In this document: positions 26,350 to 36,780 of the stretch, piece after piece
How positions within the stretch are numbered: the first letter of the stretch is position 1
Layout: each line of letters begins with the position of its first letter
Assembly: GCA_026545765.1 (NCBI GenBank)
Contig: JAIFAC010000243.1
Location: 1-64,000 of the forward strand
DNA: 64,000 bases
DNA from: Plantago major
Taxonomy: Eukaryota > Streptophyta > Magnoliopsida > Lamiales > Plantaginaceae
Direction: 5' to 3'
Notes under the pieces: model-generated
What the model saw: only the letters and a program-made list of their open reading frames with translations
Told to the model about the DNA's origin: nothing
Databases searched by the model: none
Program-made: the position numbers and the translations under genes

Positions 26350-26392
26350 GATTGCCATCATCCTGACACGTCGTAAGCTTCCGATGGATTAG

Positions 26393-27092
26393 TTTATGGC
26401 GTCCTTTGTTTGGGAATCAATTATCCATGTGTTAAAGGGTTTAACGGAGGCAATTTCCCAAATGCAACTTACTATTAATTAGTCAATTTCACATCTCAAT
26501 CGTACACTCATTTCACGTTTCCTTAACGTATGATATCTACACTAATCATGCATATCTGTTTCGTTTCGTCTCGTCCTGTTGCTTTCGCAATTTGTCCTGT
26601 TCCACTAATCGTGCATATCTGATAATAGTCATTGACATTACATTATAACCGTAATATACAATGTCTCTTTGCTGCAATAAAGAACTACTATATTTCAACA
26701 GATGAGATAATCATGTAAGAAAAGAAAATAAATGGTTAGAAGATAAGAGAATCAGTTGTTGAAGAATGACTTGGTTTTGCATTAATTAGACTTTTTGGAA
26801 TAAGACTTTTTACATGTTTACGGGTTCAAAAATGGTTAATAATTATGACATTAGTGGTTGGGTCATTATAAAAACAAGTGACGCCCCTCACACATAGTGT
26901 TGGTCTCACACACATGCTATGTGAGAGGGTCTCATTATAAGTTACGACTCTATTATTTCAAAGTCAATCAGGGACATATAGAAAGCATTATGTAGGCATC
27001 ATATGTTTTACGGTATCACACAAAATATATGTAGGAGTTTATGCATTCTACATACAGACTGTAGTCACAAAATACTTGCATACAGACAGTAT
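26393..27092. other. Region between facing type B and type C 3' ends
   Basis: 700 bp with no gene. It should hold both 3' UTRs; GCAATAAAG near 26673 could be a polyadenylation signal. It matches 9365-10260. Confidence 0.65.
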
Positions 27093-28760
27093 TCAGTATT
27101 TGATGAAGAGTGCAGGTTCCATGATGATTTCAAGAGGCACTTTTGGATGTGTGGTGAGTCCAAACTGCTCTTCAGTACTAACATCTTCAGGCTTCATACC
27201 CTCAACCAATCTTATATTGAATCCATGAACCAAGTTAGCCAACAAGGTTCGAGACATCTTAAGTCCGAGTTTATATCCAGGACACATTCTCCTCCCTGAT
27301 CCAAATGGCAGCAAGGCAAAATCATTGCCTGATATGTCGATTTCTTTCCCGAGAAACCTCTCTGGCAAGAACTCCTCAGGCGAATCCCAAATGTTGCCAT
27401 CCCTTCCTATGCTCCATGTGTTAATGAAGACCGTCGTTCCCTTTGAGATGTCGTATCCTGCAACATTACAGTCTTCCATGGAGTAATGTGGGGCTAAAAG
27501 TGTGCCAAGTGGATGCAACCGCATACTCTCCTTGATGATGGCGTCAAGATATGGTAACTGAGTGAAGTCGTCCTCTGTCACCCATTTATCTCTCCCGATA
27601 ACCCTAAGTAGCTCTTCTTTCGCCTTTTCAATTATTCGCGGTTTTTTCATCATTTCAAGAAATGCCCATTCAACGGTGATCGCAGAGGTGTCTGTGCCAC
27701 CAGTTAACATGTCCTGTAAATTGGATTTAAAGAATAAACCATTCGCCTGTGGCCCTGTGCTATATGAGCCATATTAAAAAACAAAACCTGTTTTTCTATA
27801 GCCCTATGAAATCAAAACCTGTAAAAGGTGCAAGCTTTGAGCTTGAAACTAGCTTACCATGATTAATCCCTTAACTCGGTCTCGTGTTAGTTTAACTTCA
27901 AGATCAGGATCCTCAGCCAGCTGCAACAGAGTGTCTACCAAGTCTTTCGGGATAAAATCTTTGTTCTCAGTCCTTGTAGCTTCATGTTCATCAATCACAT
28001 AGTTGAGAAACCTGTCAAACTTCTCGCTCAAAGCCTTCATTCTCTTCACATATCCTTGTAAATCCAGGAAATCGAGCCACGGTATCCAATCCCCTATGTT
28101 GAACACGCCGGCCAGCATGTACCAATCTGCCACCATCTTTTGCAACTCATCCAAATTCACCTTTGACTCGTCCTGCTTAGATTCGCTAAAGTATATGTTG
28201 CTCATCACCATCCGACTAACGCAGGATAAGGTATATTGCAACATATATCTTCTCAGCACAATTGGTTTTCCTGACAGACCATGTACACGAGAGAGCAAGT
28301 TTCGCCTCTCATCAACACGAATATGCTCATATAAATCAAGTGTTTTCGCATTGAGAACATTGGTTGTGTAAATCCTGCGTGCCTGACGCCAGTATGGTCC
28401 ATACAGAGCCAAACCGATGTCAGAGTAATTGTAGGCAATGTATTTACCAGAAGCAAGGGCAGGTCTAGAGGCAAATACATGGTCATGTGTTTTTAAAAAG
28501 TGTTGAGCCATCTCTGGAGATGATGCAATCAAAACTGGAAATTTTCCAAACTTGAGTTCCATGATTTTGCCATATTTTTGGGATAACAAGTGAAGTGATT
28601 GGTGTGGGATTGGACCAATCAGGTTTAGATTGCCAATTATTGGCCATGGTTTTGGACCTGGTGGGCTTCTTTGCTTAGGTTTGTTTCTGGAGATTATCTT
28701 GGAGAGAAGAGATAGTGTAGTTATGAAGAACAAGGCCAACAGCAACAAGGAGTTCCACAT
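27093..28760 (-). CDS. Cytochrome P450, CYP71 clan, CYP92-like (type C, intact)
   Basis: Membrane-bound monooxygenase of the endoplasmic reticulum, expected to oxidise a specialised metabolite using P450 reductase; the substrate cannot be read from sequence. Exon 1 is 28760-27858 (301 aa), the intron has GT-AG ends and phase 0, and exon 2 is 27713-27093 (206 codons before TGA): 507 aa, normal for the family. Seen: N-terminal anchor (residues about 4-20), proline hinge PPGPKPWPIIGN, WRQARR in the C helix, GGTDTS (306-311) in the I helix, KESMR with E363 and R366 (ExxR), and heme loop [10 protein letters not shown] with Cys445. I start at the ATG at 28760, because the codon two before it is TTG. 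It is the only P450 here without lesions. Its B-type neighbour faces it tail to tail. Confidence 0.93.
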
Positions 28761-28803
28761 TTTCAAGCTTAATTTACACCATATTTCTTGTCAAATCTTG
28801 GTG

Positions 28804-28811
28804 TATTTATA
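28804..28811 (-). promoter_or_regulatory. TATA box of the intact type C P450
   Basis: Read on the minus strand this is TATAAATA, about 44 bases upstream of the ATG, which implies a very short 5' leader. The same motif is kept upstream of the 5' stub at 34783. Confidence 0.5.
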
Positions 28812-28989
28812 TTTGGAACTTTTACATGTCTAGGGTGAATTATCTGATATAAAATAGTTCACGTGATATTATATTACTTGTACGTAATTATAAAAAATTT
28901 GCATTAAAATTTTGCATGCGACTTTAAGACAGGTAACATTATCTTATTTTATACAGCTGTAGAAGTTGAAGTTTATAATACAACATAAT

Positions 28990-29200
28990 CTTATAATAAA
29001 GACAGTTTTAAACTTTGACTTTTTTGATTGACTTTTTATTTTGGCTGAATTAATCTTAAACATGAATGTAAAATGGTCGATTTTTTTATATAATGAAACT
29101 TTAGCCCTAAAGTTTCATTGTGTAAAAAAATGGACCATTTTACATTCTTGATTAAATAATCAAAATAGAAAAGTTAAGTAAAAAGTCAATCTTAAAACGA
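28990..29200. mobile_element. Hairpin-type MITE upstream of the type C P450
   Basis: Long imperfect inverted repeat: GAATGTAAAATGG in one arm and CCATTTTACATTC in the other, around a centre with AACTTTAGCCCTAAAGTTT. Only the right part survives near 10505-10600, consistent with the deletion that removed exon 1 there. Confidence 0.6.
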
Positions 29201-30499
29201 AAAATATGATGAATTGTGGCAGGTAAGTTCCAATATTGTAATTTTGAGGTTGACTTTTAATGTAAAATAACATAATGATTGTACTTTTGACGTTCAACAT
29301 ATACATTAATTCGAGATGATACTATGAATAAAACAAGAATGATGTAATTATAATATGGTAATTTCAAATTTGAAGCAAATGATTTTTTGTCGACTAAGAT
29401 CGTGGTTGTTACCAAAATGTCAAATTTATTAGACGACATTATTATAATATGGTCACTATTTTTGGGTCATTTGACGTGATTTTTTGGACTTTAATTTAAG
29501 TATTTGATTTTCCCCTTTTGCATTACTGACTTGGTGTTTACTACAGCCAGAGTATATTCCCTTGTGCCAGAACTGGAACTTCCAAAAAAACAGAATCTAT
29601 TTTTCACCTGTGATTCCATACTACTGCAGGCAACTCTATCAGCGCTGTTACTTTTAGGCCAAATTAGAAAGTAGTACAACTTTGGAGAAAAGAATTGATT
29701 AATAAACAACACACTTTTTTGTTGTTGATCCTAGTACAACATTGTTAAATGTGTGGTTAGGATTGAATATTGATAAATATGAAGAGACAATCATACCTTT
29801 ATTCAATGTCAGTTATGAAATTTATTATGAAGACATTAATTAAGCTGGAATAAATGTAAAATGTAACTGTTGACACATATCAATATTATTTCATACATAT
29901 GTTAATGTCAATACATACATATGTCTGTATTATTAATTAACGGACATGTTCAAAATCTGACTTGTAGACACATATCAGTACCATTTCAGACATATGTCAG
30001 TGGCGATACTAACATATCTCTACGTTAAATACTAAACTACATAGATCTTTTCCATAGCTGACATATATTGATGTAAAAGCAGACATATATCAATACAATT
30101 AGATATTTACATTCTTTTTAAGTGAGGTCAGAAAATTTGCATTAAAACAATGTACAATATATGTAAAATAATAAAATTGATAAAATCTATATCAATTCTA
30201 CAATTTTTCCATTTAATTGAGATAATCAATTGAATGTAAAGGCATATTAATGAAATAAATGATATTTTAAATTTAAATTACTCTTTTTTTTTTTGGTAAG
30301 TTTGACTACAAAATAACCTTTAAGGGTAAATATGGAACATCATGTGTGGATTTGTACTAGAATTATCAAAATTTGTTTGAATTGTCCCTTAATTAATATT
30401 CATTTGCAAAGTCGCACTTCCTAAAACATCCCTCTTACTTTTAACTCACTGATTAATGTAAGCAAAAAGGGTAACATGGACAGAATGATAAATATATCA

Positions 30500-30720
30500 C
30501 TCTGTATAGCATATGATTATCAGTTCGATGAACTTATTTTCGTAATAAGCCTATTATGTGAACGCTTAGATGGTAGCTGATCTGATAAGCTTGTACATGA
30601 AGCTTATATGCTAATTGATTTACTAAACACTTTTATAAAATCAATGACTTATCGGCTAAATCATTATCGATTACCTTATATATCGACAACTAGCTTATCA
30701 GATAGTTTTGCTAAACAGAG
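30500..30720. mobile_element. MITE with CTCTGTxTAGC inverted repeats, second copy
   Basis: CTCTGTATAGC at the left and GCTAAACAGAG at the right. Paralogous to 11926-12146. Confidence 0.58.
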
Positions 30721-30805
30721 ACTTCGAAATTATTCTTGTATATATTTTCTGAGCATGATTGGTAAACCTTTGTAAGAATGACTGGGACTTTGGCCTCTAA
30801 AATGT

Positions 30806-31049
30806 TACTCCCTCCGTTCCAGACTAAATATTCCATTTTCACTTTCTACGGTCAACATTTTTTAACTTTGAATACGATTTAATTTAAACCGTAAATGTAA
30901 AATGTTCAATTAAATTATATAATTAATTTTGGAAGTAAAGTTTGAATATATAATTTAATTGAACATTTTACCTTCTGATTTAAGATAATCGTGAACAAAG
31001 AAAAAATATTGACTAAAAAAATGTAACATTTGATGCAGATGAGAGAGTA
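30806..31049. mobile_element. Stowaway-like MITE, second copy
   Basis: TACTCCCTCCGTTCCAGACT at the left and a degenerate inverse ending GAGAGAGTA at the right, with a palindromic interior. Paralogous to 12234-12475. Confidence 0.65.
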
Positions 31050-32224
31050 CTATATTGTTATTACCAATGTTGATATACTCAAACTATCAGAAAACACACA
31101 TCGGAATAAACACTTATGCGCATAGAATATTTTACGGACCTGGATTTGTACTTTATCTTTGATGTAACCACAATGTTAATTTCAATGTTGAGTCAACAGT
31201 TGGTGCAACGGTACTGACTCGCAAATAAACAGAATAATCAGAATGCAGAGGAAACTTGCATGCAGGTCGAACTGAGCCCATGCGGTATATTCACCCCCAT
31301 AGCGCTCCACAGTTTAAGGGCCCCAAATTTGGTATCATTTTACAATTAGAGTATTGAAAATATGAAAATAAAATTTTGTTATAAAGAGTTTTATGATTTT
31401 GCTTTAAATAAAACTTCAAGTGTTACACTTTTAAAGTGATATATTCTGTATACTATTTTTAAGTAAAAATAATTTCAACATTATTCTGAAACATAATTTT
31501 TTTTGTTTAGTATGCATAGTTATTTGGGGCCATTTTGAAATGTTTGCATTGGGCCTAAAATTTTGTAATACCACCTTGCATGACATAACTAATTTCTACC
31601 AAGTATATGAATTCACCCATCGAGACATACAAAAATTAGATTCAAGACTTTCACAAGATGAAAACTTAAATTGCCAAAACTAATCACCTTAGTTAATAGT
31701 TTCACCTATTCTATGTTATTGATCTCGTCTAAATTAGATGACCGAGATCACACCCAATCCAACAATAGACCAGGAAATCATGATGTGTTGATATACTATT
31801 TCCTATCAAACTATCAAAAATGTATACAATTGGGGTTACTTACAGGTCGGTCTCTCGAAAATTTAATTCAAACAGAGATCCTCTGAGTTGCAACGATATA
31901 TTAAGTCATGACTCGTCGAGTTACATCATTATATTAACTCAGCACTCTCTAAATTACAACCTTGTATTAACTCTTTTTTTTTTTTTTTTTTTCTTTGTAA
32001 TATTTGATAAGAGTTTAGTAACACATAATATTATCCTTACAATTAGAAGATGAGACGGGCTAGTGAGGTCTAGATGATTGGGCTAGTATCTAGCCCTCAT
32101 GAGTCAAGTTAATTAGAACAAGAAATAAAAAAAGTACTAGGAAGGGTCTGAAAGTAAGAAATCAACGGATCAATGAATTGTGTGTAATATGTCAATCATC
32201 AACTGAGGTTTGTGTGAAACTATG

Positions 32225-32819
32225 TGTGAAGCCGGTTAGCTTAATATTAAAGGAAGTAATGGAACACGGTGTACTGAAAATATTGATGACAAGGATAATC
32301 GATGTGTGGTGTTTGAGTGTGCTGAGGACACTTGGATATAACACTGAGAATTAATGTTGTGTGGTGTGGTGTAGCGAAAAACACTGGAATAACACTGAAG
32401 ACACAGAACAGTTAGAAGTCGAATCTAACTTGGTTTTCTTTTGCTTAGTGATCAAGAATTCGTTTCTTATTGGGAGTGGAATTCGAATCTTGCTAGGAAA
32501 AGGAATGTATGTTGATTTCTCTAGTATATATACACATGTGGGTACTAGAATAAATCGATGAGCACATAGAGAGAACACATTGAGATTTCTTGAGAGAAAC
32601 ACGGTGAGGAATAGAGAACGGAGCTCGATATAGCTTGATAGGTTTGGTTGATTACTTGTAAACTGCGTTTTGATTATTGGTTAATAGAAATCTTGGTTAT
32701 CCCGTGGACGTAGACAATTGTCGAACCACGTTAAATCTTGTGTTTATGTTTATTTTCTTACGTTTGTTTGTTGGTTGGTTTGGAATTAATTAAATTGAAT
32801 TGGATTGATTTGATTAATA
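32225..32819 (+). mobile_element. Solo LTR of copia-1 at the paralogous site
   Basis: 595 bp from TGTGAAGC to TTAATA, matching the copia-1 LTRs, with no internal region. The flanks are CTATG on the left and CTATC on the right, the same site as copia-1, followed by the same type B promoter. This is the expected product of LTR-LTR recombination after the locus was duplicated. Confidence 0.87.
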
Positions 32820-33068
32820 CTATCCATTCCACTGTTTGCTTTTGGTTTTGGTTCCTGCAAAATTAGCTAATTCACAACAGAGACATTAAAGTAGTCCAAT
32901 CTGCATGGTGAACAAATATTTATCCCAACATGTTGTAGCAAATTTCATCTTTGCTTTTGCTCATGGCATCTTCTAAAGTAGTACTAAAATATTCCAAACA
33001 AGTTGTGCAAATTACTATCTGCACAAGGCCTTTCCTTAATTTCCCAATACTCTCTGTAACAATATACA

Positions 33069-34733
33069 ATGGAGATCAACACTACTGATGCACTATTAGC
33101 CTTAGCATCAATAGTTGCATTAGCCTTCATCTCCAAGCTGATTTCCAAAACCCGAAAACTACCACCAGGTCCGAAACCATGGCCTATAATTGGCAACCTG
33201 AACCTCATCGGTCCCAACCAGCACTGATCTTTTCACTTGATATCCCAGAAATATGGTGACATTATGCTACTGAAATTCGGTAAAGTTCCAGTTGTGGTCA
33301 TATCATCTCCTGAAATGGTGAAACATGTCCTCAAAACGCATGACAAGTTATTCTCCTCTCGGCTTCCTCTCACGTGTGGTAAGTACATAAACTACGACTA
33401 CTCTAACGTGTTATGGGCACAACCAGGGCCATACTGGCGACAGGCGCGGAGAATTTTGATGTCTGAGATGCTAACAGCGAATAAACTCGGATTCTATGAG
33501 CATATTCGCATTGAGGAAACTCGTAATTTTCTCTCTTGGCTACAGGCGGTCTCAGGGAAACCTGTCGTATTACAGGACTACATAACACGCTATTCTACCT
33601 GCATCATGGCTCGGACTGTATTTGGTGACAGGCAGTTTTGTGAATCGAAGAACAAGAAAGCAGTGGCGAATCTAGACGAACTGCAGGGATTGATTGACGA
33701 GTGGTTTCTGCTCACTGGAGCATTTTGTGTTGGTGAATGGATTCCATGGCTGGGGTTTCTTGATCTACAAGGATTAGTTAAGAAAATGAAGGCTTTTTTG
33801 AAGAAATTCGATAAGTTTATCGATTGTTTGATTTATGATCACCTTGCTAACAGGGCCAGAAATGATGAGTTTGTCCCACAAGATGTGCTGGACAGTTTTC
33901 TCCAGCTAGCTGAGGACCCTAATCTTGAAGTCCAACTCACTCGAGATCACATGAAAGGATTAATACAGGTAATAAATCCTGAACCACTCACAGTATTCAC
34001 TTAAATGCCACTTTAATTAGGTTATGTTTCATTGTCATGTTACAGTAGGGTAAACTGGTAATCCGTATTCCAGCTGCGGGTTACTGGTTTATGTCCAATT
34101 CGTCGGCTATCAGGGGTTGTGTAAAAAAACCCTTTGACAGTATTACGAAATTTCTGTAAAATTTAAATTAATTCTTTTCGGATGTCTGGTAACTGGACGC
34201 ACAGATACCTCAGGTTGTGCTATTGAATGGGCAATTCATGAGATGTGTAAGCACCCACATGTAATCGAGATGGCGAAAAAAGAGCATGATAGAGTTATCG
34301 GAAGAAAAAGATCGATGACAGAGAGCGACTTGTCTCAGTTACCTTATTTAGAGGCCATTATCATGGAGTCGTTCAGGTTACATCCGCCTTCCCCAGTTTT
34401 AACCCCCCAGTACAGCTCTGAAGACTGTAAAGTGGCAGGTTACGACATACCAAAGGGAACGACGTTCGTGGTCAACGCTTGGAGCGTTGGAAGGAATCAA
34501 TCACATGGGATTCTCCTGAAGAATTCTTGCCAGAGCGATTTTTGGGCAAAGAAATTGACCTGGCAAGCAATTTTACGCTCCTGCCATTTGGATCTGGCAG
34601 AAGGATGTGCCCTGCTTACAAGTTCGGACTTAATGCTGTTCGAACTACGCTGGCTAATTTGGTTCATGGATTCGACTGGAAACTTCCTGATGACGTGAAG
34701 CCGGAAGACGTATGTATGGAGGAACAGTATCGG
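33069..34733 (+). pseudogene. Type B CYP92-like P450 (copy D), inactivated
   Basis: Exon 1 (33069-33968) is the same length as that of the copy at 19396 and nearly identical, but codon 53 is TGA (33225-33227) where the other copy has CGA for the conserved Arg of the QHRS block. After it the frame stays open to the donor. At the intron 3' end, about eight bases that include the AG acceptor are missing (near 34185), and the I-helix GGTDTS reads GRTDTS. In exon 2 the ExxR and heme-loop (FGSGRRMCP) blocks survive in two frames, with the shift near 34490 shared by all type B copies. The last codons are lost: after EEQYR the sequence jumps into antisense type C DNA. Several independent lesions make this a secure pseudogene. 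Confidence 0.9.
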
Positions 34734-34785
34734 AAGATAGTGTAGTTATGAAGAACAAGGCCAACAGCAACAAGGAGTTCCACAT
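34734..34785 (-). pseudogene. 5' stub of a third type C P450
   Basis: Minus-strand ATG at 34785 followed by WNSLLLLALF-like codons and then the junction with copy D. The upstream 34786-34850 matches the intact gene's leader and TATA region. A deletion of about 2 kb fused the tail of the type B gene to the head of the facing type C gene. Confidence 0.8.
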
Positions 34786-35160
34786 TTTCAAGCTTAATTT
34801 ACACCATATTTCTTGTCAAATCTTGGTGTATTTATATATTTGAACGTCTACGTGTCCATAGAGAATTCTATGTCACGCTATCCTTCCTGACACAAATGTC
34901 ATACTAGTCGTATTTTACTTTTTAATAATTTTCAATTTCGAATCTCGAAAAACTTTTTTTTAATAAAATTGTATTAAGAAAGTTCAGAAAAATGTACGTT
35001 TAGAAAATATTTTCCCGTATATATTTAAAACTGATTTGTGGTCAAAGTTACGTGGACGTAATTATACAATTTTGCATTCATTCTTTTTGGCAAGCGCACA
35101 TAAGATTGTCCTTATATAGCTGAACTTTTCAGTTGTATAAAATAGGACTGTAAAATATCA

Positions 35161-35670
35161 CTCTCCCGTCCTGCAGAACTTAATATATTTGTTATTTTTA
35201 ACCATATCACATAAATTCATACTCCCTCAATGGGAGAAGCTTACGATTAGGTTGGTAGCGATTTTATGCGAAAAGTTAAAGTAATGATAGAATATAGAAA
35301 ATGTGGCAAAAAGTGTACTTTTAGTGGCAAAATGTGTAATTTGAGTGTAAAGTTGAGATTGTTTATTATTTGTTGGGTATGGGGTAGCTTCCTTTTTTGG
35401 TAATGTATGAAGTTCTGTGGGACGGCTAAAAATGACAAATGTATGAAAATTTGCGGGACGGAGGGAGTAGTACTTTACTAAAAAGGAAGCTATAATTAAT
35501 CTAACAAATAATTTTTTTTTTAAAAATACTTCTACACATAAATTATGCATTCCCTACTAAAAGTACACATTTTTACCACATTTTTATGTTTATCATTTAT
35601 TTAATTTAATTTTTCACCTAACATCATGCGTCAAACTTAATGAATTAAATTCTTCAGGACTGAGAGAGTA
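35161..35670. mobile_element. MITE with a second MITE nested inside
   Basis: The outer arms CTCTCCCGTCCTGCAGAACT (35161) and its degenerate inverse TTCTTCAGGACTGAGAGAG (to 35668) enclose an inner element (35220-35469) that starts TACTCCCTC and ends GACGGAGGGAGTA. Confidence 0.6.
35220..35469. mobile_element. Inner Stowaway-like MITE
   Basis: TACTCCCTC and GAGGGAGTA ends. The interior segment around GTACTTTTAGTGGCAAAA is also found near 39815, so both belong to one family. Confidence 0.6.
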
Positions 35671-36174
35671 TGATAACCAGTGTTGTCAATAGCGGCGCGA
35701 GAGCGCCACCAACTAAGGTGCCCGCTACAGTGTGACCTGTAACGGAAAGATTAGGACGCGATTGCAGGGATGCGTTTTAGTGATAAAAATAAAGGGAGAA
35801 AAGAAGAAAAAACGCATATCGAAGTAATATATGACTAGACAAGTACTTATATGTTCATTCTATGAAGTTTTTTTTTTTTAATTTTTAATTTTTTTTACTT
35901 CACTATTCCGCCTGCGACAACAATCCCGATGTTTTGGGCCTAGCGTCGCAATTCACAACAGATGACTATGCTGCAGGTAAACTCCATTTATATTGTAGTA
36001 ATATGATTTAGAGTTTAACTTTTAATGTGCAATTATATATATAGAGTGTTTGGCTATGATTTATGAATTAAAACTTTTAAAATCAAGTTAAAAACAACTA
36101 GTAAAATTTTTCTTTAACTCAAAGTTTTAGTTCTTAGCTAAAAACTCAGATAATCAATATGTGATGTATAAGAT

Positions 36175-36392
36175 ATACTCTCTCCGTCTCGGGTTTATCT
36201 TCCCACGGGTCCGGGCACAAGTTTTAAAAGAAAAGTGAATAAAGTAGGAGAGATGGTGATAAAGTAGGAAAAATAGAGTGAATAAATTATATGAAATAGT
36301 GAATAAAGTATGAGGGAGATTTTAAGGATTGTGAAGTTAAAATTAAAACGTCTTAGAATGAAATGCGAGAAGTTGAAATTGGATGGGGAGTA
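36175..36392. mobile_element. MITE rich in AAAGTAGGA units
   Basis: Starts TACTCTCTCCGTC and ends GGATGGGGAGTA, with repeated GAATAAAGTAGGAGA-type units. Same family as 49036-49279. Confidence 0.55.
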
Positions 36393-36780
36393 CATTAATT
36401 CAAGATAATGAGATTCATGTGCATTATAATATGGTAATTTCAAATTTAAAGCAAAATATTTTTGTGGACTAAAATGTCTTCTGGTTAGACATTACTATTA
36501 TAATATGGTAATTAGTTCTTGTCATATTGCAAATCGGTGATGTTTTGTGGACTATATGTATGGGATTGTCACCACAAGTCCATAACCAGTACATTATTTG
36601 TCCCTCTTGTATTATTGAGTATTGACTTGTTGTTTACTACAGCCAGAGAATATTCCCTTATGCCAGAACTGGAACTTCAAAAGAAAAAATTAATTTCACT
36701 TTTTCATATGTGATTCATTGTATTGTATTGAAGGCAACTCTCCCAGCACTATTTTTTACTTTGAAGTTTAAACTCACTGA

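Larger units (their letters stand above)
19396..26392 (+). pseudogene. Type B CYP92-like P450 with last exon split by copia-2
   Basis: CYP71-clan P450 closest by eye to the CYP92 family. Exon 1 (19396-20295, 300 aa) is fully open: a membrane anchor, the hinge PPGPKPWPIIGNLNLIGP and the C-helix WRQARR. A phase-0 intron (20296-20515, GT-AG) follows, as in A-type P450s. Exon 2 starts at 20516 with DLVTGGTDTS (oxygen-binding I helix), MESFRLHP (ExxR) and FGFGRRMCP (heme loop). Small indels around 20788-20820 shift the frame and then restore it. At 21091 a 5.26-kb copia element interrupts the exon; beyond its GATTG duplication the reading continues as PIAIILTRRKLPMD and a stop at 26390-26392. Joined across the insertion, the end reads in frame. 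Almost certainly inactive. Confidence 0.88.
29201..32224. repeat. Spacer, second copy
   Basis: Aligns with about 10630-13863. It contains MITEs at 30500-30720 and 30806-31049 and a short poly(T) near 31975. No gene. Confidence 0.8.
34786..36780. repeat. Spacer, third copy, diverged and invaded by MITEs
   Basis: The first ~70 bp match the type C promoter. 36420-36780 matches about 29350-29660, then jumps to the sequence at 30441. Between them lie nested MITEs. No gene. Confidence 0.65.

Noticed and set aside
27849..28766. Start of the intact P450 at 28766
   Set aside because: The codon there is TTG; the first true ATG is at 28760, and the frame beyond 27858 is intron.
10500..32220. Repeat-induced or cytosine-deamination hypermutation as the cause of CTG/CAG differences
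   Set aside because: Deamination gives TG/CA from CG. Here CTG/CAG alternates with CG/CCG/CGG, including single-base losses, and in both directions between copies.
34243..34745. Separate short P450 genes from the open frames in copies A, B and D
   Set aside because: They are frame-shifted pieces of one exon; adjacent frames encode consecutive conserved blocks.
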